DNA of 20,054 nucleotides, from IMG/VR virus record IMGVR_UViG_3300034407_000936, positions 1-20,054 of that record. One strand, written 5' to 3'. Below the pieces are notes generated by a model, which was not told the origin of the DNA, did no database searches, and saw nothing but the letters and a program-made list of their open reading frames with translations. Source of the stretch: a virus. Position 1 is the stretch's first letter, and every line of letters starts with the position of its first letter. A program made the translations under genes and the position numbers. Of the stretch, positions 1 to 7,546 are shown piece by piece.

Positions 1-570
1 CAAACAAACGAGTGGGTAACTATCAATGATCTGAACGTTGCCAAGTATGACGTTGTTGTTACTACTGGTCCTGCTTACTCGACTCAACGACAAGAAGCGG
101 CTGAATCACTTATTCAATTCGCTCAAGCTGTTCCTGCTTCTGCTGCTGTTATTGCTGATCTGATTGCTCAAAACATGGACTTCCCTGGTGCTGACGTTAT
201 GGCCGAACGTCTTAAAAAGATTGTTCCGCCTAACGTATTGACCAATGACGAAAGAGAGAAGCTTGCTGAAGATATGCCGGATCAGGACCAGCCAACACCT
301 GAACAGCAATTGCAAATGCAAGAGCTTGAGGTTAGAAGCCAGGAAGCTCAAGCTAAATCAGCAACAGCCCAGGCAACTAACGAGAAAGCTACGGCTACAA
401 TTGCACAAGCTCAATCTGATCTTGTCCAGGCTCAGCTTGAAACGGCTGAAGCTCAATCTCAACTTCAAGCTATTCAAAACGGCCAAGGGGATGCTTATCA
501 ACAGGTACGTGAATTAGTTGCTGAAGCACTGGCTGAGTTAATGGCAAACAATCAAAATGTCAAGGCTTAA
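1..570 (+). CDS. P22-type portal protein, C-terminal part (5' end outside window)
   Basis: The frame is open from base 1, so the gene is cut by the window edge; 189 residues remain. The portal is the dodecameric ring at one capsid vertex through which DNA is packaged and ejected. The visible part starts with a segment containing KYDVVVTTGPAYSTQRQEA, which I recognise as the conserved stretch of P22-like portals (ND-L-x-KYDVxVxxGPxYxTxRxEA). From about codon 100 to the end it is very rich in Gln, Ala and Glu with no helix breakers, as expected for the long alpha-helical barrel at the portal C-terminus. Placement directly before a scaffold and a coat gene is the P22 order. An internal ATG at 175 is not the start, because the homology lies upstream of it. 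The family call is strong; the length of the missing N-terminal part is unknown. Confidence 0.88.
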   Translation, partial: QTNEWVTINDLNVAKYDVVVTTGPAYSTQRQEAAESLIQFAQAVPASAAVIADLIAQNMDFPGADVMAERLKKIVPPNVLTNDEREKLAEDMPDQDQPTPEQQLQMQELEVRSQEAQAKSATAQATNEKATATIAQAQSDLVQAQLETAEAQSQLQAIQNGQGDAYQQVRELVAEALAELMANNQNVKA

Positions 571-615
571 CGAGTGACTTTTTACTAAATTAAGCTTATC
601 ATTAGTTTATGGCTA

Positions 616-633
616 CCCGTGGCCTTTCACGGG
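616..633 (+). other. Short hairpin in the portal-scaffold gap
   Basis: CCCGTG and CACGGG form a perfect 6-bp GC-rich stem around a GCCTTT loop. It lies between the portal stop and the chosen scaffold start. There is no U-run directly after it, so it is a poor intrinsic terminator. It could be an mRNA processing or stabilising hairpin, or a weak attenuator. It overlaps the first codons of the longer alternative scaffold frame (ATG at 609), which argues against that start. Confidence 0.35.
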
Positions 634-647
634 GCTTAAATTCGTAT

Positions 648-652
648 AGGAA
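648..652 (+). promoter_or_regulatory. Ribosome binding site deciding the scaffold start
   Basis: AGGAA lies 10 bases before the ATG at 663. No comparable site precedes the in-frame ATG at 609, whose upstream bases are AT-rich. This favours 663 as the true start. Confidence 0.55.
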
Positions 653-662
653 CATATACGCC

Positions 663-1577
663 ATGAGTGACGAAAACAACCAAGACGAAACTTCAGGTTT
701 TGTCGTTACATTGAGTGATGCGCCAGAAGCACCAACTGAACCACAGGAAGAGCCGAAGCAAGAAGAACAGGCCAGTTCTGAAGCTCCTGCTACTGAAGGT
801 GAAGAGAAGCCAGCACCTAAAAGTGAAGACGAAGAGTCTGAAGGCAAAGCGCAAGATGATTCCGGTAACGATTCTGATACCGCCGCACAGGACGAAGGCA
901 AGAAGCCTAACCGAGTGCAAAAGAGAATCGACAAGGTAGTAAGAGAACGCGAAGACGAGCGCCGTAAAAATGAGGCACTTGAAAAGCGTATTGCGGAATT
1001 GGAAGGGAAAGGATCGGATAAGTCAGAAAAGGAACCTGTAGAGGATGACTTTGAAACTTATGACCAGTATCTTGATGCCTTAGAAGCTTATGATAATAAG
1101 CCGACAAAGGACCAGGATAAACCTAAACCTAAACAGGACGAACAAGAAGCCGCACCTTCATTAACCGATAGCCAAAAAACGGCAATGGCTGTTATTAAGG
1201 AAACGGTTGAGTCAGCAACTAAACCTGATGACTTTGAAGCTGTAGCGCTTAATCCTGAAGTTCCGATCACTGGCGATATGCTTGAAGCGCTGGCTGAATG
1301 TGAAGACCCTGCAAAGGTCATGTATCATTTAGGCCAGAACAAAGATCTTGCTACTGATATTGCTTCTGGTTCGCCAGCTCAGCAAATGCGAGCAATCGCA
1401 AAACTTGATCTGACGGTGACGAGCAAACCGCCGAAACCGACAAAAACAACTAATGCGCCCGATCCTATTAGCCCTGTTGGTGGTAGTGATGCACAAGAGA
1501 AAGCTCCGGCTGAAATGTCTTTTGCAGAATACGAAGCCCACATGAATAAGAAAGAAAGAACGCGCCAATCTTGGTAA
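663..1577 (+). CDS. Scaffolding protein (P22 gp8-like)
   Basis: This 304-residue protein probably co-assembles inside the procapsid and leaves before DNA packaging. P22 gp8 is 303 residues. The first 80 or so residues are extremely acidic and low in complexity (Glu, Asp, Pro, Ala, Ser). A charged coiled-coil stretch follows around residues 82-113 (RVQKRIDKVVREREDERRK), then a second acidic/Lys-rich linker and a more ordered helical part. The very C-terminus is basic (NKKERTRQSW). In P22 the C-terminal basic helix-turn-helix binds coat, so this tail is the likely coat-binding element. The start at 663 is chosen over 609 because of the AGGAA site and the hairpin over codons 3-9 of the longer form. 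The gene sits between portal and coat, 18 bases before the coat ATG. The call rests on position, size and composition more than on sequence identity. Confidence 0.8.
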   Translation: MSDENNQDETSGFVVTLSDAPEAPTEPQEEPKQEEQASSEAPATEGEEKPAPKSEDEESEGKAQDDSGNDSDTAAQDEGKKPNRVQKRIDKVVREREDERRKNEALEKRIAELEGKGSDKSEKEPVEDDFETYDQYLDALEAYDNKPTKDQDKPKPKQDEQEAAPSLTDSQKTAMAVIKETVESATKPDDFEAVALNPEVPITGDMLEALAECEDPAKVMYHLGQNKDLATDIASGSPAQQMRAIAKLDLTVTSKPPKPTKTTNAPDPISPVGGSDAQEKAPAEMSFAEYEAHMNKKERTRQSW

Positions 1578-1595
1578 TAATTTAGGAGGCACCTC

Positions 1596-2846
1596 ATGGC
1601 TGCTCAAAATAACAATCTACTAACTGATGATGTAATTGCTAAAGAAGCATTGCGTCTACTTAAAAACAACTTGGTTACTGCTAAGTTGGTTTACCGTAAC
1701 TATGAAAAGACGTTCGGTAAAGTCGGCGATACTATCCGCTTAAAACTTCCTTACCGTGTTAAGGCGGCTGATGGTCGTACCTTGGTTAAACAGCCAATGG
1801 TTGATCAGACAATCCCGTTCAAGATTGACAAACAACACCACGTTGGTCTTGAGTACACAGTTAAGGATAAAACACTTGATATTATGGACTTCTCTGAACG
1901 TTACCTGAAGTCGGGAATGATTCAGATTGCTAACAAGATTGACCGCAATATCTTGCTTACCCTGAAGAAAGCTTTCCACACTTCCGGCACTCCTGGTGTT
2001 CGCCCTGGTAAGTTTATCGACTTTGCTAACGCTGGTGCTAAACAAACCACCTACGCCGTTCCTCAAGATGGTATGCGTCATGCGGTCCTTGACCCGTTCA
2101 CTTGTGCTTCTCTATCTGATGAAGTAACCAAGCTGTTTAAAGAAAGCATGGTTGAGCAAGCGTATAAGATGGGTTATCGCGGTAAGGTTTCTGAATACGA
2201 TACTTACGAGTCTCAGAACTTGCCTAAGCATACTGTTGGTGATCACGGCGGCACTCCTTTGGCTGGTGCTGGTGCTAACGGTTCAGTTATCACTATGACT
2301 GGCGGTACAGCTTCAACAACTGGCTTCTTGAAAGTTGGTGATGTGTTTACCGTTGCTGGTGTGTTTGGTGTTAACCCTCAGAACTATGAAACAACTGGCT
2401 TGCTGCAAGAGTTCGTTGTTACTGCTGACGTTGATACTGATGGTGCTGGCGCTGCTTCAATTAGTGTGTTCCCTGCATTGAATGACGGCACAGCAACAAT
2501 CAACAACGCTGAAGGCGACCCAATCAGCACGAAAGCTTACCAGAACATTACAGCCCTTCCGGTTGCTGGTGCGGCTATTACTATTGCTGGTGCGGCTAAT
2601 GCAACATACGAACAAAACTACTTGTTCCACCGTGATGCAATTGCCCTTGCTATGATTGACCTTGAGCTACCACAATCAGCGGTTATCAAGTCTCGCGCTG
2701 CGGATCCTGAAACTGGTCTGTCACTTACTCTTACTGGTGCTTATGATATTAATGAGCAAACAGAGATTCACCGTATTGATGCTGTTTACGGCACCGATTT
2801 GATTTACGGTGAGCTTGCCCTTCGTATGTGGGGCGCTGCTCAGTAA
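1596..2846 (+). CDS. Major capsid (coat) protein, P22 gp5 family
   Basis: This 416-residue protein is close in size to P22 gp5 (430). It forms the icosahedral shell with an HK97-type fold. The N-terminus (NNLLTDDVIAKEALRLLKNN, then LVYRNYEKTFGKVGDTIRLK) is the conserved opening of P22-type coat proteins. Later motifs include the DGMRHAVLDP stretch and a Gly/Ala/Thr-rich beta region at about residues 215-330, where family members carry an inserted domain and vary most. The start is well supported: a perfect AGGAGG (1584-1589) ends six bases before the ATG, the strongest ribosome site in the window and suitable for the most abundant virion protein. All 14 arginine codons are CGT or CGC, consistent with high expression. 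An intrinsic terminator follows the stop codon. Confidence 0.95.
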   Translation: MAAQNNNLLTDDVIAKEALRLLKNNLVTAKLVYRNYEKTFGKVGDTIRLKLPYRVKAADGRTLVKQPMVDQTIPFKIDKQHHVGLEYTVKDKTLDIMDFSERYLKSGMIQIANKIDRNILLTLKKAFHTSGTPGVRPGKFIDFANAGAKQTTYAVPQDGMRHAVLDPFTCASLSDEVTKLFKESMVEQAYKMGYRGKVSEYDTYESQNLPKHTVGDHGGTPLAGAGANGSVITMTGGTASTTGFLKVGDVFTVAGVFGVNPQNYETTGLLQEFVVTADVDTDGAGAASISVFPALNDGTATINNAEGDPISTKAYQNITALPVAGAAITIAGAANATYEQNYLFHRDAIALAMIDLELPQSAVIKSRAADPETGLSLTLTGAYDINEQTEIHRIDAVYGTDLIYGELALRMWGAAQ

Positions 2847-2858
2847 GCAACAACCGAT

Positions 2859-2883
2859 AAGGCCCAAGGACGGGCCTTTTATT
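2859..2883 (+). terminator. Intrinsic terminator after the coat gene
   Basis: AAGGCCC and GGGCCTT form a perfect 7-bp stem with a 6-base loop (AAGGAC), followed by TTTTATT. It starts 13 bases after the coat stop. The next gene on the same strand begins only 25 bases later with no promoter I can recognise, so this is probably a partial terminator. It would lower transcription of the tail and ejection genes relative to coat. Confidence 0.75.
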
Positions 2884-2907
2884 CATTAGATAGAGAGAGT
2901 AATTAAT

Positions 2908-3432
2908 ATGTCAAAATTATGGATGTATCACGCTAACTGCCCTAAAGGTGAAATTGTTAACCTGTCTCAAGCTGAACAATTAGAGCAAGACGGTTGGGTT
3001 AAGTCTCCGGCGCTTCTTGATTTACCTAAAGAAGACAACGCCGCAAAGATGGACGCTGATCAGATTGAACGCGCACGACCTGAAGATCTTGTTGGCCTGG
3101 TTAAAACAATGGGTTTCAAAGTTTTGTCTGAAGTTGAGTTTGAAGCTGAAATGAACAAGGCAAAGTTTAGCGCTGTACCTGTCACCATTGAATCATTCAG
3201 TGATGAAGAGTTAATTGCTGAAGCTGAACGCCGTGGCTTAAAAGATTCAGGTGTTGAATCTGAAGGGGCTATCGAAGCACTTCAAGAAACGTTTGACGAA
3301 AACCCAACCGACCTAACCAAAGATGAACTTGTAATGCTTGGTAATGGTAAGTTTCAACTTGGCCTTCGCTCAAACATGAAAGAAGAAACCTTGATCGCTA
3401 AAATCACAGAAGCTTTAAACGAGGCTGAATAA
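2908..3432 (+). CDS. Hypothetical virion-cluster protein between coat and gp4
   Basis: I do not recognise a defined family for this 174-residue acidic protein. The N-terminal 40 residues are compact and aromatic-rich (MSKLWMYHANCPKG, then DGWVKSPA). The middle is Glu-rich. The last 40 or so residues (DLTKDELVMLGNGKFQLGL, then a Lys-rich ETLIAKI ending) resemble the small helix-extended-helix (HeH/SAP/LEM-like) modules common at the ends of phage head-region proteins; this is a visual resemblance only. There is no signal peptide or membrane segment. It is preceded by a purine-rich GAGAGAG site and its stop lies one base before the next ATG, so it is co-translated with the gp4-like gene. P22 has no gene at this point. 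Roles in head completion or as a capsid-associated protein are possible but unproven. Confidence 0.75.
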   Translation: MSKLWMYHANCPKGEIVNLSQAEQLEQDGWVKSPALLDLPKEDNAAKMDADQIERARPEDLVGLVKTMGFKVLSEVEFEAEMNKAKFSAVPVTIESFSDEELIAEAERRGLKDSGVESEGAIEALQETFDENPTDLTKDELVMLGNGKFQLGLRSNMKEETLIAKITEALNEAE

Positions 3433-3433
3433 C

Positions 3434-4183
3434 ATGGCTACTACGGTAGGGGATATTATTCGCAGTTCAATGCGTAAAATTGGCGTTCTTGCTGCTGGCG
3501 AACCCCTGCCAGCCAATGAAGGTGATGACGCTTTACAGGTATTCGCTCAAATGGTTGATGCCTGGACAAATGAAACGCTACTTATCCCGGTGGTGAATGT
3601 TGTCACCTTTCAGCTTACTAACGATGTATCTGAATACACTATTGGTATTTATCCTGAGCCAAAGCCGGACCCGTTACCAATCAACCACATTGAAACGGCA
3701 CGACCAGAAAAGATACTGGCCGCTTTCATTCGTGATCAATACGATACTGACTACATCCAAGAAGTTATTGATGTTAAGACCTTCTCGCGCATTAGCCGTA
3801 AAACAAACGCTTCTCGCCCTTCACGCTTTTATGTTCGTGAAGGCTGGCCTTTAAACACCATCTTATTTGAATCGGTTCCTTACTCTTCAGAAACGCTTCA
3901 CCTTGAAGTTATCCAGCCATTAAGCGAAATCCTTCCGGTGGCTTGCCTAACTGAGGTGATTAACTTGCCTCCTGGCTATGAGCGAGCGCTTATCTACAAC
4001 CTTTGCCTTGATCTTGCTGATGAATGGGGCAAACAACCAAGTGCCGCCGTTGCTACTCATGCGGTTGAAGGTAAGAAGTGGCTGAAGCGTAACAACTACC
4101 GTGATCTTGTTCTTGGTATGGATCGCGCCGTTGCTACTCAGCGTAAGGGTATCGGCACTTACATTATTGAGCAGGGGCCATAA
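3434..4183 (+). CDS. Tail accessory factor / head-completion protein, P22 gp4-like
   Basis: In P22, gp4 binds the portal after packaging, makes the platform for gp10 and tailspikes, and has a muralytic activity during ejection. The order here (gp4-like then gp10-like) matches. The N-terminus (TTVGDIIRSSMRKIGVLAAG, then EGDDALQVFAQMVDAWTNE) is the typical helical start of this family. The C-terminal part contains NLPPGYERALIYNLCLDLADEWG and a following long helix, also characteristic. At 249 residues it is about 80 longer than P22 gp4 (166), with extra sequence between the two helical parts, as in other long-form members. No obvious lysozyme-type catalytic motif is visible, so muralytic activity should not be assumed. 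A GAGG lies nine bases before the ATG. Confidence 0.85.
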   Translation: MATTVGDIIRSSMRKIGVLAAGEPLPANEGDDALQVFAQMVDAWTNETLLIPVVNVVTFQLTNDVSEYTIGIYPEPKPDPLPINHIETARPEKILAAFIRDQYDTDYIQEVIDVKTFSRISRKTNASRPSRFYVREGWPLNTILFESVPYSSETLHLEVIQPLSEILPVACLTEVINLPPGYERALIYNLCLDLADEWGKQPSAAVATHAVEGKKWLKRNNYRDLVLGMDRAVATQRKGIGTYIIEQGP

Positions 4184-4184
4184 C

Positions 4185-5558
4185 ATGCAAAGAGAGATAC
4201 CGCTTGCGGCCAATACTTCAGAGCAGGATATATCAGGCAATGAATTGCTTGTTAATGTGTATCCTCGCGCATCAACTGGTGGCAAGTATCCATTCAACCT
4301 GATCAACACGCCAGGGCTCGCATTCTTTTGTGAGCTTCCTACGTTTCCGGTGCTTGGCCTTCACAACAATAAAGGCCGAGTATTTGCGGTTACGCCTTCA
4401 AAAATGTACGAGATATTTAAGAGCGGAACATTTAAAGAGCTAGGTGACGTTGATCTTAAAGGTCGGGTTGTCATGGAAGATAACGGAATTCAAGTTGTGG
4501 CTGTTGATGGGTTTAATGCCTTCTACTATGACGCAAGAGAAGAAGAGGTTAAGCAAATCACTGACGAAGCATTCTATCCAGCATCAACAGTTACCTACCA
4601 AGATGGATATTTTTTGTTTGATAGAAAAGGGACTGGTCAGTTCTTCATATCTGAATTGCTTGATGTGTCTTTTGATCCGTTAGACTTTGCTACCGCAGAG
4701 GGGCAGCCAGATAACTTAGTTGCAATACTAAGCGATCATCGTGAAATTTTTCTGTTTGGCGAAGATACAATTGAGGTTTGGTATAACTCCGGGGCTTCTG
4801 ATTTTCCTTTTGAGCGCAACCAAGGTGCATTTATCGAGAAAGGCTGTGGAGCTCGTTACTCTGTAGCAAAGCAGAATAACACTGTTTACTTTATTGGCTC
4901 TGATTTGATGGTCTATCAAATGACTGGCTACACTCCGGTAAGGATAAGCACTCACGCAGTAGAAAAGACACTTAAAGACGTTGACCTAAGTAATGCGTTT
5001 GCCTACACATACCAGGATGAAGGTCATTTATTCTACGTTCTAACGATTCCAAGCAAGGATGTTACCTGGTGTTACGATATTTCAACTGGTGCCTGGCACG
5101 TTCGCCAGTCTTACCAGTTTGGCCGCCATCAATCCAATAACGCGATCTTTTTTGATTCAAAAACTTTGGTTGGTGATTTCCAGAATGGCAGAATCTATCA
5201 AATGGCCGGGAGCTTTTACACTGATGATGGAGAGCCTGTTGTTCGTGAGTTTGTATTGCCAACCCTTAACAATGGCCGAGAGTTCTTAACCGTTGATAGC
5301 TTAGAGTTTGATATGGGGACTGGTGTCGGACTTATCCGTGGTCAAGGCGATGATCCAGAGTTGCGAGTGTACTTCTCAAAAGATTCAGGCAAGACATACA
5401 GCGAGAACTTTAAGCGAGGGCGAATTGGTAAGGTTGGAGAATATCTAACAAGGACTAAGGTTAACCGCTTTGGTGCTGCTAGGCAGTTTACCTTTAAGGT
5501 TGAAATATCAGATCCTATACCAATTGATATTGGTGGCGCATGGGTTGAGGTTCGATAA
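4185..5558 (+). CDS. Packaged-DNA stabilisation protein, P22 gp10-like
   Basis: P22 gp10 (472 residues) is a hexameric tail-hub protein that stacks on gp4 and plugs the channel together with gp26. This 457-residue protein lies in the same place. The start is taken at 4185, one base after the upstream stop (GGGGCCATAACATG); an in-frame ATG at 4101 would overlap the gp4-like gene by 83 bases and add 28 unrelated residues. The N-terminus (MQREIPLAANTSEQDISGNE, then LVNVYPRAS and NTPGLAFF) is typical of gp10 proteins. The rest is beta-rich with repeated VYNSG/YFIGSDL-like blades suggesting a propeller-type body. The end (RFGAARQFTFKVEISDPIPI) is also family-like. Its stop overlaps the next ATG (TAATG), indicating coupled translation. 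Confidence 0.88.
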   Translation: MQREIPLAANTSEQDISGNELLVNVYPRASTGGKYPFNLINTPGLAFFCELPTFPVLGLHNNKGRVFAVTPSKMYEIFKSGTFKELGDVDLKGRVVMEDNGIQVVAVDGFNAFYYDAREEEVKQITDEAFYPASTVTYQDGYFLFDRKGTGQFFISELLDVSFDPLDFATAEGQPDNLVAILSDHREIFLFGEDTIEVWYNSGASDFPFERNQGAFIEKGCGARYSVAKQNNTVYFIGSDLMVYQMTGYTPVRISTHAVEKTLKDVDLSNAFAYTYQDEGHLFYVLTIPSKDVTWCYDISTGAWHVRQSYQFGRHQSNNAIFFDSKTLVGDFQNGRIYQMAGSFYTDDGEPVVREFVLPTLNNGREFLTVDSLEFDMGTGVGLIRGQGDDPELRVYFSKDSGKTYSENFKRGRIGKVGEYLTRTKVNRFGAARQFTFKVEISDPIPIDIGGAWVEVR

Positions 5559-6259
5559 TGGCAGATAGTAACGCTGAAAACTTAGTATCAAAACCGCCTC
5601 TTCAGGTTAAGCTTATTGATCAGAATGGACTAATGAATCGTGCCTGGTCGGTTTGGTTTCGAGATCTTTACCGCCGAGTTGCCTACAAAGGAGGTAACGC
5701 TATTGACGATAACATTGAAGATATTGACGATCTTATCGCTGCGGTTGAAGCTAACATTATTGCCATTGCGGCCAACAAAGAAGCGATTGAAGAAAACGCA
5801 TTAGCTATCGCTCAGAATGCTGAAGACATTGCTACTAACTCAGAGGCTATTGTTCAAAATGCTTTAGCAATAGCAGAGAACGCAACAAACATAGAAGCAA
5901 ACGCACAAGCAATAGTGTTACTTGCTAACAGTCTTGACGCGCACATAAACGCAAGCCAGGCCCATAACTCTAATGGTGATATAGTTGGGTTTAACGATAC
6001 GGCCACTGAGTCTACTGTTGGGCTTGTTTTTAGAATGGCATCAATAGCTGATGCGGTAGATACGGCTGTTGATATTGCCACTCCTGACATCGGCTCAGCT
6101 CCGGCGGCTTACGACCAGGCTTATACACAATCAGTTACCGATTTGACCAATGAAAATAAAGCAGCAATAAATCAACTGGCCTCTGATCTTAATGATGCTA
6201 TTGCGGTTCTTAATAACTTATTGGCAGAGAGTAAGACCTCCGGCCAAATGACAACTTAG
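5558..6259 (+). CDS. Putative trimeric tail needle (gp26 position), N-at-d coiled coil
   Basis: This 233-residue protein follows gp10 exactly where P22 gp26, the trimeric tail needle (also 233 residues), is encoded. Sequence similarity to P22 gp26 is not evident to me. Residues 1-45 (LIDQNGLMNRAWSVWFRDLY, then RR) form a short head resembling the virion-attachment start of several podovirus fibre or needle proteins. Residues 63-121 are a regular coiled coil: Asn at 66, 73, 80, 87, 94, 101, 108 and 115, and Ile at 70 through 119, each exactly seven apart. A small region (AHNSNGDIVGF) follows, then a second helical segment to the C-terminus. The needle role is inferred from position, size and trimer-type coiled coil; a short tail fibre is the main alternative. 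Start codon overlaps the previous stop. Confidence 0.7.
   Translation: MADSNAENLVSKPPLQVKLIDQNGLMNRAWSVWFRDLYRRVAYKGGNAIDDNIEDIDDLIAAVEANIIAIAANKEAIEENALAIAQNAEDIATNSEAIVQNALAIAENATNIEANAQAIVLLANSLDAHINASQAHNSNGDIVGFNDTATESTVGLVFRMASIADAVDTAVDIATPDIGSAPAAYDQAYTQSVTDLTNENKAAINQLASDLNDAIAVLNNLLAESKTSGQMTT
5753..5920 (+). repeat. Degenerate 21-base repeats coding IxxNxxx heptads
   Basis: Eight consecutive 21-base units encode heptads of the form I-x-x-N-x-x-[ADN] (for example AIAQNAE, DIATNSE, AIVQNAL, AIAENAT, NIEANAQ). The protein spacing is exact while the DNA has diverged at third positions, so the unit is old and maintained by selection on the protein. Confidence 0.85.
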
Positions 6260-6271
6260 TAAGGTAGACTT

Positions 6272-6832
6272 ATGGAAGAAACAAACACAAAGCTTGAAGA
6301 GTCTAAATCTCTCGCCATTGTCGCGGCGGTATCGTCTGTTGACGTTGCTGAACGGCGTGGAAAGATTAACGCTCTTGAGGTTGCAATGCTTCAAGAAGAA
6401 CAGGTGCCAATTGATGTTAACCACCGCTTTAATGGTGGAATCTATGCGCGTGAAATTACCATTCCAAAAGGTACGCTGCTAACTGGCAGAATCCATAAGT
6501 TTGACCACTTTGATATTATGCTTAGTGGTGACATTTCAGTTTCAACCGATACCGGAGAAGTTAAGCGCCTTACTGGTTTGAATATCATGGAAGGCAAAGC
6601 CGGGAAGAAGCGAGCAGGATACGCGCACGAAGATACGCACTGGATCACTTTTCATTGCGCCGAAGAGCGTAACCCTGAAGAAATGTATGAGTTTCTAACT
6701 TGTGGCTCATTTGAAGAGCTGGAAGGGTTCAATATCGCCCTTGAAAATGCAATGAAGCAAATGGCGCATGATGAAGCGGTATTAACTGAATGCGCTAAAG
6801 CTATGATAGCTAAGGGGGAGTTATGTCAGTAG
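6272..6832 (+). CDS. Cupin-like protein of unknown role (gp14 position)
   Basis: A 186-residue protein with a helical N-terminus (about 45 residues), a beta-rich core and a helical C-terminus. The core (YAREITIPKGTLLTGRIHK, then FDHFDIMLSGDISV, then GKKRAGYAHEDTHWITFH) has the pattern of a single-stranded right-handed beta-helix/cupin barrel: IPKG turn, H75-x3-H79, LSG turn, then an H119/H123 strand and a final H128. The histidines are spaced like metal ligands, but no canonical enzyme subfamily is recognisable. It lies where P22 has head-assembly gene 14, though the sequence does not suggest homology. AAGG at 6261-6264 serves the ATG, and the 3' end overlaps the gp7-like start by ten bases. 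It could be a minor virion protein, an assembly factor or an enzyme. Confidence 0.75.
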   Translation: MEETNTKLEESKSLAIVAAVSSVDVAERRGKINALEVAMLQEEQVPIDVNHRFNGGIYAREITIPKGTLLTGRIHKFDHFDIMLSGDISVSTDTGEVKRLTGLNIMEGKAGKKRAGYAHEDTHWITFHCAEERNPEEMYEFLTCGSFEELEGFNIALENAMKQMAHDEAVLTECAKAMIAKGELCQ

Positions 6833-7542
6833 TAGCGGCGGCGGTTATTGGTAGTGCAGTTGTTGGTGCTGGTTCTGCATATGCCTCTGGTAAATCACAA
6901 GAGAAGGCAGCTAAAAGCGCGGCAGCTTCACAAGAAGCTATTGCTGATGAAAATGTCGCTCTTCAGCGTGAATTAGCGGAACAGCAGCGTGAAGACTTTG
7001 CTCCTTGGCGTGATATTGGTGAGCAAGCGCTAAATCAAATGTGGGAAGGCGTTCAGTCTGGGGCTTTTTTGCCTGAAAAGTTTGACCCGTCACAAATTGA
7101 TTTAGAAAGCGATCCTGGTTATCAATTCAGAATGGACCAGGGTGTTGATGCGTTAGATAAGTCGGCGGCAGCAAGAGGGCGTTTACAGAGTGGTGCTCAG
7201 TCTAAAGCTTTAGTTGATTACGGGCAAGGTATGGGTAGCCAGGAGTATTCTAACGCCTATGCTAGATACTCAGATCAGTATGCAAAAGAATCAGACCGAA
7301 GAGCCAAGCAGTATAATATGCTTTCAGGTTTATCTTCTGGTGGACAAGCTTCAGCAGCAGGACAGGCGCAAGCAACAAGCAACCTCGCAAGTTCTTCAGG
7401 TAATATTTTATCTAACCTTGGAAACGCTCAAGCACAATCGCAGTACGCGCAAGGTCAAGCTCGCGCTGGAGCTTATCAAGGTATGGCTCAAGCAGGAAAC
7501 CAGGCAGCACAAAACTGGCTAACTTATAAGGCACTGGGGTAA
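6823..7542 (+). CDS. DNA-transfer (ejection) protein, P22 gp7-like
   Basis: A 239-residue protein (P22 gp7 is 229) expected to be packaged and ejected into the cell envelope before the DNA. The N-terminus (MSVVAAAVIGSAVVGAGSAY) is a small-residue hydrophobic helix suited to membrane insertion. A charged helix follows. Then comes the family signature: EDFAPWRDIGEQALNQM, DPGYQFRMDQG, SAAARGRLQSGA and YGQGMGSQEYSNAYARY. The C-terminal third is Gln/Ala/Gly/Ser-rich. Similar proteins are widely annotated as DNA-transfer protein gp7 or p32 in podoviruses. A GGGGGAG stretch before the ATG is a good ribosome site, and the gene overlaps its upstream neighbour by ten bases. Confidence 0.87.
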   Translation: MSVVAAAVIGSAVVGAGSAYASGKSQEKAAKSAAASQEAIADENVALQRELAEQQREDFAPWRDIGEQALNQMWEGVQSGAFLPEKFDPSQIDLESDPGYQFRMDQGVDALDKSAAARGRLQSGAQSKALVDYGQGMGSQEYSNAYARYSDQYAKESDRRAKQYNMLSGLSSGGQASAAGQAQATSNLASSSGNILSNLGNAQAQSQYAQGQARAGAYQGMAQAGNQAAQNWLTYKALG

Positions 7543-7546
7543 CAAC

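Noticed and set aside
609-662. Longer scaffold reading starting at ATG 609
   Set aside because: No ribosome site precedes it, its first codons form a GC-rich hairpin, and its 18 extra residues lack the acidic character of the scaffold N-terminus.
602-934. Antisense 110-residue frame opposite the scaffold
   Set aside because: Ser/Cys-rich product is the complement of Glu/Ala-rich codons; no ribosome site or recognisable domain.
4101-4184. Longer gp10-like reading starting at ATG 4101
   Set aside because: It overlaps the gp4-like gene by 83 bases; family similarity starts at MQREIPLAAN from 4185, one base after the upstream stop.
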